Both the position numbers and the translations under genes were made by a program. A stretch of 64,000 nt of DNA. Source: Acanthacorydalis orientalis (lineage: Eukaryota > Arthropoda > Insecta > Megaloptera > Corydalidae). The stretch spans positions 5,715,664-5,779,663 of the forward strand of contig CM068325.1 of assembly GCA_034766995.1 (NCBI GenBank). The letters run 5' to 3'. The notes under the pieces are model-generated. The model was not told the origin of the DNA. It saw nothing but the letters and a program-made list of their open reading frames with translations, and searched no databases. The stretch's first letter is position 1; each line of letters begins with the position of its first letter. This document shows, piece after piece, positions 32,260 through 45,100 of the stretch.

Positions 32260-35200
32260 ATGGATGATTTCACGCAGGTAAATCAAAAACTACATACAAG
32301 TTTCCCCGTCGATTTCCTCGTACGAACATCTTCCAAACATTGCAAAATAACGTTCTTCGTGTGATAAATCTTAACCTCAAACTCGAAACACCGATATTCC
32401 GTCCGAATGCCACACCTTTGTTCACTGTCTATGCACCCCCTCGTACTATAATCTTTGTCTAATAAGGTTTTCCATGTAGCGTATGTTAGCCCGTGCCCAT
32501 TCCAGACAGAAGAAGCTCGGCACCGAACTGACAGATGCCGGTCTGGTAGCGTCCGTGAATATCAAACCGTTGAAAGAGTACGAATCGAACCTCCGCAGAG
32601 GCAGCGACGGAACGAAAAAAGAATCCCGTAAGGCCGTCGTGTCCGATTCGAGTGTCCGGTACGAGAACGATCTCGAATCGTCGAAGGAGAACGTTTCGGA
32701 TCCGCGTGTCACGGGCACGAGATCCGAAACCGATCTCGGCAAGATTCCGAAAGCCGACTCGACCGGGAGTCCAAGTTCGTCGAAGAGTAACCTGACACGC
32801 GTCACTTCCGAAATGCCCGCGAGTCCGAAATCGACCGAGAAGACGTTGAACATCCGACGCGAAAAGTTCAATATGGAGATCAAGCTGACGAGCGCCGACG
32901 ATTGTCGCGTGGAAGTCGAAATAGAGGAGCGCGACGACGACGATCCGGAAAGCGCGGTCGGAACTCCCGGACCGTTACGAGACGACGTCAAGAACAGGTT
33001 GCAGAGGTTAGGGAAGCTGTATTCAGGTCGGTCGAAAGTGTTTCTTACGTTTTCGAGCGTGAGCGTCACGTGCGTTTCCGTTTCAGGCACCGAAGAGATC
33101 CCTTTATCGTCTCCGATCCAAAAGACCGAAGAGAAGTTTCATAAAGCGATAGAGTCGGTAAGACCGAAGGAGTCGGATCGAGCTCGGCCTCGGTCACGAC
33201 GGCTCGCCGCTTTAGCCGATACGATAAATCAGTGGGAAGACGATTCGCACTCTTCCGCTCGTAAGGAAGTGAAATCTACGACCGGCGAGATTCCGTCGAA
33301 GAAGTCGTGGAAACCGCCGGCTCCGAAGCCTCCGATCGGACGGAGCGACCCGAAACCGCCGGCTCCGAAGCCTCCGATCGAACGGAGCGACCCGAAACCG
33401 CCGGCGGTCGAGCCTCCGAGCGATCCGAAACCCGAACGGCGAAGTCCGGATACCGATAGATCTCCGTCGAAGAATGTTAAAAGTGTGACGGATGAGAGAG
33501 CGGAGCCGAAGGTCGAAACCAAACGATCGACGAAGCCGCCGGCGCCGAAAACACCGGTCGAAAATCGATTTAAGAAGGGTGCGGACGAACCGAAGTCGTT
33601 GAAATGGGATAAGAACGTATTGGATTCACTGGTAAGGTTCACGGTCTGGCGGAATCGGATCTTTTATCGACTTATCGTCGAATACGTTCATAAGTCGTCG
33701 ATCTGTTTTTTCTGCATGTAAAAATTTTAACTGTCTCGTTCAGGAATCTCAAGGATACACACGGACCGAATCGACTACGCGTTTGATTTACGACTATCAT
33801 CGTCCCAGAGCCGAAAATGTTTCGTCCGACGACGACGACAGTTCCGATCCTAAATCGCCGGATTCGAAGCCTGTAAAGAAAGAGGTGTCTAAATTAAATG
33901 TCGAATTAAAATCGAAAGATCTCCCGAATCGAGAATCGCCGACGAAAGAATCCGGACAGAAGTCTGTTTCGCCGACGAAAGGATCCGGACCGAAATCGGT
34001 TTCGCCGACGAAAGGATCCGGACCGAAATCGGTTTCGCCGACGAAAGAACCCGGACCGAAATCGGTTTCGCCGTTGAAAAAACACATATCTTCTGAAAGT
34101 ATTTTAAACAGGGCTGCGAAATTCGAGTCGGCGAATACGAGCCCGGCGACGAAGAAAGATCCGGCTCTATTGTCGTTGTCCGAACGTAAAGCTCTATTCG
34201 AAAAGAAGAAAGGCGATGTGCTAGTACCGAAAGCGGCTTTCGCCATGGCCGTACCGATCAACGCTCCTAAAAAACTCGACAGAGTACAGCCGAAGAAAGT
34301 GATCGTCGAATCGAAAAAGACTTCCGAACCGCAAAAGAACGGTTAGCGGTCGATTTCATTAAAAAAATCTACGATCTTTCTTGATTTTCCTTTATAGTTT
34401 CAGTCGAAAACACGGTGAGACCGACGACAGTCACGACGGAATCGAGCAACATCGCCGGTAAACTCCAAGCTTTGCTGAAGAAGGCGAATACGATATCGGA
34501 AACGCAGATCCTACAATCGCAACGACAAGAGAGACGGCGAGAACTCGATATGTTGAGAAACAGGTTCACGCGGAACGTAGAGGTGACGGTAGATCTGTTT
34601 TATAAGTTCGGCGGTTTCTCACGTGCGTTTCGTATTCCGTACGCCAGGCCGCCGAGCGATCGAAAAGGAGCGTCGAACCGATCGCGGAGGATTCGTCGGA
34701 AGACGAGACCGAAGTTTCCGAAACGTCGAGGATGATCCGCGACGCGCGGACGGCGAAGATCGTTTCGTTCGAGGACGTCGGAAGCGATCCGGCCGTGCCG
34801 AGCGCTCCTCCGATGCCGGCCGAGCACGAGTCGGACGCGGAATCGAACGTGCGGCATAAGCGGCGAAGTGAGTCACGCGTTCGATACGCGATCGACTCGT
34901 GTTTGTGATTTTCACGCTCGTCTGTTTTATATCAGGCGGCGACGACAGTCCGCGAGTGAAAGCCGTGCTCGAAGAAGTCAAACGCGTGAAGATCTCGCCG
35001 AAGAAAGAAGGCCGTCTGTACCCGTGCCTGTCCGATATCGAAACGGCGACCGAGCAGGAAAACGAAGATTCTCTGTCGGACGATAACCCCGACGAGAACA
35101 GGTGCGATAAGATCACCGATTGGGTGTTGTTTATATTTTGTCTCAATGTCTGAACGTAGAGATCGTTTCTTAAATTTCGATCGATTCGAACGGTACTATC

Positions 35201-37858
35201 TTAATATAAGACTGAACATGTTGTAAGTACATTTTTAAATGCGTATACGTACACGTATACATAAATATATTTATTTATAGAGATATTTAATTGTCAAAAC
35301 TGTTGTTTTCGTTAATAAACATTGAAATCGTATCTAACCGATCATTTATTCATTTAATCGAACCATCTACTTACATGTTTTTCATCGATCGATCCTCATT
35401 TTTTTGTCACTCGTCATTCGTCGTTCGTTTAAGTTCGTCCTGCTTCTTTCCGAACAGCTACGTGTCCGGCGACTCGAGCGTGGCGGAATCCGACGCCGCC
35501 GATACTAGTTTCGGCCGTGAGATCATGCGAGCGGTGTGCCGTAACCAGCGTTCCGTACAGAAACGGGTAAGTTCGCGGTCGGCCGCGACGGCCGGAGACG
35601 CTCGGTCGATCGTGTCGTTGTGTTACAGAGGATCGCCGACGATAGTGCCGATTCTTCGGACCTGTCCGAGGTCTTGAACGACATGAACGAGTATCTCGAT
35701 CGGAACGTGTCCCACGAGTCCGACGTCGGCCCGACGCCGCCCAAGTACAAGAAAGAGAACGCCGCGGCACGTTCGGTGAGGATAGAAACGGTCGCTCGGC
35801 TTCGTCGTTTCACGCTCTTTCGCTAAAAGCTTCGTCTGTTATTTCCTACGCTTTGCGATTTTCGTCGACGCCCCGTTCGTGTTTTCACGTTTACCGACGT
35901 TCGATCTGTTTCTAGAAAAATTCGACGGAGACTTCTCGCTCGTTCCGTTACAAGAACTACTCGCCGGAGAAAGGGGACTATAAGAGCCCGTCGAAAGCGA
36001 AGAACGACTCGAAGACGCCCGAGAAGATCGATTTTCCTACTCACGTGATCGACGAAGGGACTCCCGTACCTCTGTTGCATACCGTCAGCTTTTACCGTAG
36101 ACAACAATCGCAGGTAGATACTCGGTCTCGTCGTTCTTTTTCGTTCCGTATTGACGGAGGTTTGATACCGCGAACAGGGTTCGAAAACGCCGGTACGTCA
36201 GATACAGAGACCGGCGACGTTGACCGAAAGCCCGCCGAGCGAGGATTCGTACGTATCTGAATCGGACGCAGAAGAATGCTCGGTCGAAGAGAAGATCCGA
36301 CAACTTCAGGACGAAGTCAACAAACAACAGATCGTCATATCGCAAGCGAGTCAGGTATTCGAGACCGACGCTCTACGATCCGAGCGGATCGCTAAGTATC
36401 GATCGATTTCAGGCTCTCAACCTGTGTTGTTCGACGATCGAGTTCTCCGGATCGAGCGAACAGGTCGAAGCGGAACGGCTGCTTCTCGTCGCGACGCACC
36501 GTAGACATTCGGCTATGCTCGAGATCCAACGGTTGAGGATCGAAAGAACTCTTCGTCCCGGCGGCGGCGTGAACGCCGAGAAAGTCGACAGCGGCACGGT
36601 GTCGATATCCGATATCGTACTGCCGCTGAAACGGGATTACGTCAGAGCTTTGACGACAGGTGAACGAACCGAATTCGTGCTCGGTACGTACGTCGCCTGT
36701 AACGAACGCCCGTCGTTTCAGCCGGGGGACTCGGCCATCATCTGATGTGTCTCGTGAGGTACGCGGAACGTATAATCCCGACTCCGATCGTAGCGACGGG
36801 AAATCCGCCTAAACCGCCGCAGCTCTGCGTCCGAATACCCGGAACCGTGAAGCTGGAGCACGTGTACGCCGATTTCACTATCGCTCTCGAGGTGTATTCG
36901 ATGCACGCGCACGAGGAAATCCTCCCGCACGAAGTCAAGTATCATATCGGGAATAACAAGAAGGTACGCTCGAATAAATGCCCGGGATTCTGTCGTTTCG
37001 ACCGTGTCGTTTCAGGGCGCGAAGCTTTTGACGCCGAAGAAGAACAGAAGCGAATCGAAACTGGTCAAGCCGCCGATCCAATCTCCGGCCGGCCCGAACG
37101 CGGTCCGTACGACTTCGTTCACGATGATCGGCTACGTCGTTTTCTCGATACGCGAGATCGGGAGATCGCAGTGGACTCTGAACAAGGTAGTCGGATCGTC
37201 GAGGCGTTTCGGAAACTTATAGATTTGACACGTATCGACCGCAGGTTCCGATCGCTAGCCCGCTCGACGGTTCCGTTCAGATGAAGGTGAATTGCGAATT
37301 GGCGATAACCGTCGAAACGCAAGGATTCTTAACGATGTTCGAGGATGTCTCGGGGTTCGGCGCCTGGCATAGACGTTGGTGCCAGCTGAAAGGGCACGTC
37401 ATCAACTACTGGAAGTATCCGGACGACGAAAAGAAAAAAGTACGTTTTATCTTTCTCGATTTAGAGAAATAATCGTTTTGAATTTAACGTTTCGAATCTT
37501 CGATTCAGGCTCCGATCGGTACGATAAACCTTCGAGGGTGCGTCACGCAGAACGTGGGAATCGTCAGCAGGGACATATGCGCCAGACCGAACACGTTCCT
37601 CCTCGAATTCGTTCGAGCTAAACGACCGTCGGATACGAACAGCCTCGTCACAGTCGTGAATAGAGAAACCACGACGTTGAGGTTAGGATCGTTCGACGAA
37701 CGTCGTCCGTGTCTTTAAAATCGTTTTGATTTGTGATTTTCGATTCTTTTTCAAGGCATCTCCTCTCGGCGGATACGAAAGAAGAAAGAGTTCACTGGTG
37801 TCGCTTATTAAATAAATCTCTGTCGGCAATAAAGTCGTGGGGCGGTACCGACCCATGA
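32260..37858 (+). CDS. ANLN: Anillin, actin-binding cytokinesis scaffold
   Basis: Seventeen coding exons: 32260-32277, 32480-33026, 33087-33631, 33744-34341, 34404-34582, 34648-34867, 34936-35101, 35458-35566, 35629-35775, 35916-36113, 36178-36354, 36413-36659, 36722-36963, 37016-37186, 37245-37439, 37509-37681 and 37756-37858. They total 4035 nt, encoding 1344 residues. The start [16 protein letters not shown] is the conserved anillin N-terminus. Residues ~275-320 hold PKPPAPKPP proline repeats and ~435-475 hold [11 protein letters not shown] repeats. A coiled coil ([20 protein letters not shown]) near 945 opens the anillin homology domain ([20 protein letters not shown]). The C-terminus is a PH domain ([20 protein letters not shown] to [17 protein letters not shown]). 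Anillin links RhoA, actin, myosin and septins at the contractile ring. Intron 7 (356 bp) is the longest after the first two. Confidence 0.96.
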
Positions 37859-39167
37859 GTACGGTTAGGTTTTATCTCTCTGTTACTCTAACGTGTATTT
37901 ATCTCTCCGTTAATTTCTCTTATAATCGTTGTTTTTAAGTATATGATTTCGAAGTAAGTACGTTCGTGGAATGAATTCCGCGATGTCCTTTTATAATATA
38001 TGTAATCGTATGTATCTGTATTAGTATTAAGGATAATCGATCGACGCCGACTAGAAAGAAACCGAGAAGAGCGTTTTGTAAATTCATATCGGAAACGAAG
38101 TCGATTCTGAAAATAAGTTATCCGACGGCATTGTTTCTGGTCGGCTAGCGGGTCGAACATGTTTTATGTACGCACGTTCGATGCGATCGTTTTTCATGTA
38201 TTTTTATAAACGGAATACGTATAGAGAGCGTGTTTGGTTTTAGAAACCCTCGTCATGACTGGTTTTTTAATCTAGTGTTTTAATCTAGTGTGAAGACGAT
38301 CGAAAGCCTCGAATCGTATAAACCTGAAGGTTTAGGGATACCGTCCGTACGGAAGACCTATCGTTCGAGTGAGCTTATCGAGTCTGTCGATCGTTAACCT
38401 CGGACGGTTTGCGTAGCGGGTAAGGATTTTACTTGTCGTGCCGTTGTTTTCGTGTGCACCGTTACACCGTTGTGAAAGATACGTTTGAGCTCGGTGTAAC
38501 AGTGCAACGAGTAAAATCAATTTCTGATATTCGTATGAGAATTTCGAGTTATCGTCCGGGTTTGTTATTGTCGATTGAGGTTATGAGTCGGCACGGTCAT
38601 CGAATCCGCGACGCTGATCGTTCCTTTCGACGTTTGTGATAACGACGTCGTTTTTTTGCCTCGCCGAGAGCGCGGAACGGTAATCACCTTTCTTATTTTT
38701 TTTCATTATCGTTTCACGCGTACGGCGGGTCGCGACGCGCGTAGACCTTAATTCGTTTCGGTCGAATTCCGCCCAGTCATTTATATCTATTTGAGGTAGT
38801 GACAACACTTGATAAAAAATCACCGATCGAACAGCGAAATTCCAAAATGGTGGCCGCAATAGTTACGATGGAAATGTCGACTTAATGTGCGTAATCATCG
38901 GACTCGACAGCATAACTAAGGCGTGATGTATATACGTTGACGGGGCGTACGCGGTTTTTTTAATTTTATTGTTTGACGTATTCGCCACACATAAATATAC
39001 GTATATATACAAGTATATATATACACATATAGAGAGGTACACAGATATATATTTTCGAGACCGTGCACGGTGCTATAACGTCGGCATTCGTACGATACAG
39101 ACGTTCAGACGCAGAACAGGTTGTGCAATCGTTTCTATTAAGTCGAACTGTTAACGAACAAGGCGAG
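37859..39167. other. Intergenic between anillin and RAD23
   Basis: No gene recognised. There is a short direct duplication near 38,268-38,290 (TTTAATCTAGTGT twice) and TA-rich sequence at 38,994-39,052. The RAD23 promoter should lie in its distal part. Confidence 0.45.
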
Positions 39168-40652
39168 ATGATCGTGACGCTGAAGAATTTACAGCAGCAG
39201 ACGTTCACGGTCGAAATCGATCCCACGTTGACGGTAAATAGCAAATTTCGTACGCATGCATACGTTTGTCGCGAATTCCACGTTCGGAAACCCGTACTGT
39301 CGAACTTGAATTGCAGGTCAAACAGCTGAAAGAGAAAATAGAAACCGAAAAAGGAAAAGACTATCCGGCCGAGAACCAGAGACTTATATACGCAGGTCAG
39401 TACACGTTCCGATCGGTTCGCTCTCGCGTACGCACCGTCCGTCCGGACGCCCGCTGACGCGCGCGCTCTGTCTTCTAGGTAAAATATTAACGGATGAAAA
39501 CGCTCTCACGGAGTACAATATCGACGAGAAGAAATTCATCGTCGTCATGGTGACCAAACCGAAAGCCGCTCTCGCCTCCGAGACGGAAAGCGGCGACAAC
39601 GGTACGAGCACGGCGACGTCGAGGTGAGCGCCGTCCGGACCAGGTACGTTGTTCTCGTCACGATACTAAAAGACGGTTGCGATCCAGTACGCCGACGCCG
39701 GCCGTCGCGCCCGTGACCGCGACGCAGCAGGCGCCCGCGCCGGTCGCCGGCCAGCCGTCGAGCGTCGGCGCGCCCGACACGGAAGAACCGAGCCTCGCGA
39801 ACGCCGGGAACTCGTTCATAATGAACGAAGATTTCGAAAGTATCGTAGAAAACATAATGGACATGGGATACGAGAGAGAGGAGGTAACCGGCGATCGTGC
39901 GGACGTACGGACGACGTTTCTAATCGGGTTTCTGTCACGCAGGTCGAACGCGCTCTGAGAGTCAGTTTCAATAATCCGGACAGAGCGGTAGAATATCTGT
40001 TGACCGGCATACCCGAGCAGCTACTTTTTAGTGAAACGGATTCGGACGACGATCCGGCCGCGCAGGTCGACATGGCGGGCGTGAACGCGGGCGAAGGTAC
40101 CCGTGCCGGTCCGAGAATCGCGAACGAGCGTTGACGCCGGTTTCTTTACAGAGTCGTCGGACGACCCGCTCGGTTTCCTCCGGTCGCAGCCTCAGTTCGC
40201 GCAGATGCGCGCGGTCATCCAGCGCAACCCGGCTTTCCTCAACGCGGTCTTACAACAGATCGGTCAGACGAATCCCGCCCTCCTCAGGCTGATCAGTCGT
40301 CACCAGGACACGTTCCTGCGTATGCTGAACGAGCCGGTCACGCCCGACAGCGGAGCGACGGGGACCGCGGCCGCCGGCAATCCGGCGGCGCAGATCCAGA
40401 CCGGAACGCCGGCCGCGGTGCCGGCCGGCGCGACGCGCATACAGATAACGGCACAAGACAGGGACGCGATCGAGAGGGTGAGTCCGGAGCGTGCGCGACG
40501 CTTTCGAATCGACGTTTTGATTTCGGTCTTGTCGTCCGTAGCTCAAAGCGCTCGGCTTCCCCGAAGCGATGGTGATCCAAGCGTACTTCGCGTGCGAGAA
40601 AAACGAGAATCTGGCGGCGAACTTTCTGCTCGCGCACAATTTCGACGATTGA
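39168..40652 (+). CDS. RAD23: UV excision repair protein RAD23, ubiquitin receptor
   Basis: Seven coding exons: 39168-39233, 39317-39395, 39479-39623, 39688-39883, 39943-40096, 40152-40477 and 40542-40652. They total 1077 nt, encoding 358 residues. The ubiquitin-like domain is residues 1-76 ([31 protein letters not shown]). A Pro/Ala linker follows. UBA1 is at ~140-185 ([20 protein letters not shown]) and the XPC-binding segment at ~215-275 ([39 protein letters not shown]). UBA2 is at ~317-357 ([20 protein letters not shown]). RAD23 carries ubiquitinated proteins to the proteasome by its UbL domain and stabilises XPC/Rad4 in nucleotide excision repair. All four domains are in the standard order and the length is usual for invertebrates. 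Introns are 56-83 bp. Confidence 0.97.
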
Positions 40653-42125
40653 GGCCGCGCGGCTCGTCGGACGACGCGCGTCGGTCCGTCGCGGATCCGC
40701 GTTCGTCCGTTTCGTCGGTCGTCGACGCGCCTGCCGGCGAACGCCTTCCGCCCGTTTTCGACGGCGCTCCGTCTGACGCGGACGTTTTTATTCTGGTCGT
40801 GAGGGTTTTCCGCTGAAAAATTTTGTAATATAACTGACAGAGAATGTCATTCATTTGTTTTACTATTATCCTTTTTCTCTCGCTTTAGGAGTGATTAATT
40901 ATTATAATTATGATGTAAAGACTTGAAAATTGTAAAAAAATATATTACTAATATCGACGCGTTCCGTCATTCGGCGAGTTTACGCCCGATTCCCCGATAT
41001 CCTGTCTTCGATACCGTTTCGAAATCTACGTATCTCTTGAAAGGAAGGCTTTTTCGACTAGACCGCCGTCGAGTCGTTACGTGAAGGTGCCTATCGCCGT
41101 TCGTAAGCGGTCGTATCGAACCGAGCCGATTCCGAATCTAAGAACTCGAATGTCGTTCGTCGCGACCGCTAGTTCACCGATATATATATGTTTTTTGTGA
41201 TACCGAAACGTAGATCGCGACCGCTTCGTTTCGCCGCCGGGAATAGGCATTCGAATCGAATACGTTAACGAAGTAATCGCTTATGTTTTCGAAAGAAGTT
41301 CGATAAGAATATATTTTATTCGTTTGAAGGTAAGGTAATGATGTGAATACTCTTTAAGAAGAAACCGGTAGCATAAACATCTGTGTTATCAACGAAACTC
41401 TTTCTTTCAACTGTTGTTCATGGCTTATTTGGTTTTTTTTAATAGTTTTCATACATTATTTTATATGTTTTGAGATTAATACATTTAAGGTTACAAATCT
41501 CACTCGAAGCAGAGCTCATGGTTTAAAAATGGTTTTAGGGGCGTCGACGGGGGTCGCAAGTAATTTTGAATGTAATATTGTGAACGGAATGTTACTTTAT
41601 TTCAATAGAACTATTGAACTTCCGGTATCTGGTTTTGAATTTGCCTCTAACTGAAGAGATTGTCCAATCGGACCTATGTGTCGAAATGGCGGCGCAGTCA
41701 CAACTGTACAGTTTGTAACGAACGTTTGTTTCGTGAAGTCGGAAATCCAGTGCGTAATTCCGATAAAAAAGCTAATCGCAGATAGAAATCAATCTGTCAG
41801 ATATTTAGATCGCCGCTGATTCAAACGTTTTGTCGAAGCTAGCCCGGGCCGTCCGAAGGTATTTCCGTCGGGTGTCTTATAATTAATCGATTAGTACGAA
41901 TCGTATGCATAAAAGTGTACGTCCTTTTTTTTTTTATTGCTTCACGTCGCGAGCATTCACCAAATCCGTATACATTTTCTGATCGACGTTACGCAAAATA
42001 TCATACTTTTAGGTTATGTGCATCCGTCTAAAGTTTTTTCGATTCTTGCCGAACGATCGATTTTCTCCAAAACAACAATCAGCACAGTTCCGAACTTAAT
42101 ATCGTGCCGTTTCGTTTCAGCGAAA
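40653..42125. other. Intergenic between RAD23 and SPT5
   Basis: No gene recognised. A splice-acceptor-like TTTCGTTTCAG ends at 42,120, just before the SPT5 start codon, so a 5' UTR intron probably lies in this region. Confidence 0.45.
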
Positions 42126-45100
42126 ATGTCTGACTCGGAAGCTAGCAACATGTCGGACGCATCGCGCAGCGGCTCCGAAGCGGGATCCGTCAGATCTCGT
42201 GGATCGAACCGATCCGGCGGAAGCGCTCGGTCTCGGAGTCGGTCGAGATCGATGTCCAGGTCACGGTCGAGGTACACGGATCGGTTTCGTGTCATCTCCG
42301 TCCGTGCCGTGACCGTTCGTGTCGTTTCAGATCCGTGTCGAGGTCTCGCAGTCGGTCGAGGTCTCGTAGCAGATCTCGCAGTCGGAGCAGAAGTCGTTCG
42401 GGGTCCGAAAGAGGCGACGAAGCGAAAGAAGCGTCCGGCGACGAAGAAGTCGAAGAGGAACAGGAGCCGGAAGGAGAGGACCTCGTCGATTCCGAGGTAC
42501 GTTTCGAATGTCGTCTCGTGCGACGTGCGTCGACGGCGTTGTGATTTTCGCAGGAATACGACAGCGAGGAAGAGGAGAGCGACGGCGAAAGGGCGCGGAA
42601 ACGAAAGAAGAAAGAACGGTTCGGCGGATTTATCATCGACGAGGCCGAGGTCGACGATGAAGTCGAAGACGAGGACGAATGGGAAGAGGGAGCGCAGGAA
42701 ATAGGCATCGTCGGGAACGAAGTCGACGAGTTAGGACCGACCGCGAGGGAAATAGAAGGTCGTAGACGAGGAACGAGTCTGTGGGAGTAAGTGCGACGTT
42801 TTCTCGGAAATATCCGACGAGTTACGGTCTCGTCGGGACTCACGCGATTGTCGATCGACAGTTCTCAGAAAGAAGACGAGATCGAGGAGTATCTACGGAA
42901 GAAGTACGCCGACGAATCGCTGGCGAGGAGTCATTTCGGAGACGGGGGAGAAGACATGAGCGACGAGATCACGCAGCAGACGTTGCTTCCGAACGTCAAG
43001 TGAGTGGGATCGCTCCCTCGGTATCGTTATCGATTTTCGTGCGATCGGGTGTTTTTGTACAGGGATCCGAATCTCTGGATGGTCAAGTGCCGGATCGGCG
43101 AGGAGAAAGCGACGGTCCTGCTCCTGATGCGGAAGTTCCTCACGTATCAGAACACGAACGAGCCGTTGCAGATCAAGTCGGTCGTGTCGCCGAGCGGTAA
43201 GTCGGTGCGGCGCCGATGAAACGATCGGTTCGGTTCTGATCGTCGATTTTCCGGCAGGCGTGAAAGGTTACATTTATATCGAGGCGTTCAAACATCCGCA
43301 CGTCAAGTCCGCGATAGAGAACGTCGGGAACCTACGACTCGGTTTCTTCAAGCAGCAGGTACGTTCCCGTACGATCCTTCGGCCTTTCGTCGTGAATAAT
43401 CGCGTCCTCGTATCTAGATGGTTCCGATCAAAGAGATGACCGACGTCCTGCGCGTCGTCAAAGAGCAGACGGGTCTGAAACCTAAACAGTGGGTCCGTTT
43501 GAAACGCGGGTTGTACCGAGACGACATAGCGCAGGTCGATTACTTCGACATGGCTCAGAATCAGGTGCACCTGAAACTTCTTCCTCGCATCGATTACACG
43601 AGGCTGAGAGGAGCTCTGCGTACGGCTCAGAGCGTAAGTCGTGTCGGAAAAAGGCGCTTCTTTGCGCGCGTGTGTACGAACTGTGATTTGACTTGCAGGA
43701 ATCCGAAGCCGAGAAGAGAAAGAAGAAAAGGCGTCCGCCCGCGAAACCGTTCGATCCGGAAGCGATACGGTAATCGAATCGTTTTAAATCGAAGAGCGTA
43801 CGTGCGTACTCGCGGATTTATGTGTTTTCAGGGCGATCGGCGGCGAGGTGACGTCCGACGGTGACTTTCTCGTTTTCGAAGGGAATCGTTATACCCGAAA
43901 GGGATTTCTGTTCAAAAATTTCACGACGTCGGCGATAATCGCCGACGGCGTCAAACCGACACTGGCCGAACTCGAGCGGTTCGAAGAACAGCCCGAAGGC
44001 GTCGACATAGAAGTGTCCGAGAACGGGAAAGACGAACGGAGCGGGACCGTTTCGCATTCGTTTTCGACCGGGGACAACGTCGAAGTGTGCGAGGGCGAGT
44101 TGATAAACCTGCAAGGTAAAATCCTCGCGATCGATGGCCCGACCGTCACGATAATGCCGAAACACGAAGATCTCCACGAACCTATCGTCTTCCAAGTGAG
44201 TACCGATACGTTTCCTCTGTGTCGTCGACCCGATACGGTCCCGTCTGTGAATGAATTCGTTGTCAGGCGAACGAGTTGAGAAAACATTTCCGAACCGGCG
44301 ATCACGTGAGAGTTCTAGCCGGCAGGCACGAGGGCGACACCGGGCTCGTCGTCCGTGTCGATTCCGGCCGCGTCGTCGTGATATCGGACCTCGGAATGCA
44401 CGAGCTGGAACTTCTACCGAAACACTTGCAGCTCTGTGCGGATACGGCGAGCGGAGTCGACTCGCTCGGGAAATTCGAATGGGGAGACATCGTCAATCTA
44501 GAGTACGTGATCGCTCGTATACGCGGACGGGTGTTTTGTTTTAATCGGCCGTTTTCGTTAGCAATCAGACCGTAGGCGTGATAGTCCGTCTCGAACGGGA
44601 TATTTTCCACGTACTTTCGATGCACGGGAAGGTCGTCGAGTGTAGGCCCGCGTCGTTGACGAAACATCGAGTGCACCGGATGACTTCGGCGCTCGACTCC
44701 GACCAGAACTCGATACAGAGGCGAGATATCGTCAACGTCGACGAGGGGCCGCATTCGGTGAGTTTGACGTTACGGGAGTCGACGATCGTAGAAATCGACT
44801 GAAGCTCGGTCGTCTTGCAGGGGCGTTCCGGCGAAATCAAACACCTGTACCGTAATTTCGCTTTCTTACACTCGAGGACGTATCTCGATAACGGCGGAAT
44901 ATTCGTGTGCAAGACGAAGCACGTGAAGTTAGCCGGCGGAGCGAAGGTAACTGAAGTTTTAAATATCGCACGCTCGTGTTTTCCTATGTTACTTCGACCG
45001 GCCCGATCGATATTTCGTTTACGTGACTCCGTAGCCGTCCGCTGAACCGCTCTTCCCCGTCGGAGCTCTCGGCTTCATGAGTCCGCGTATCCAGAGCCCG

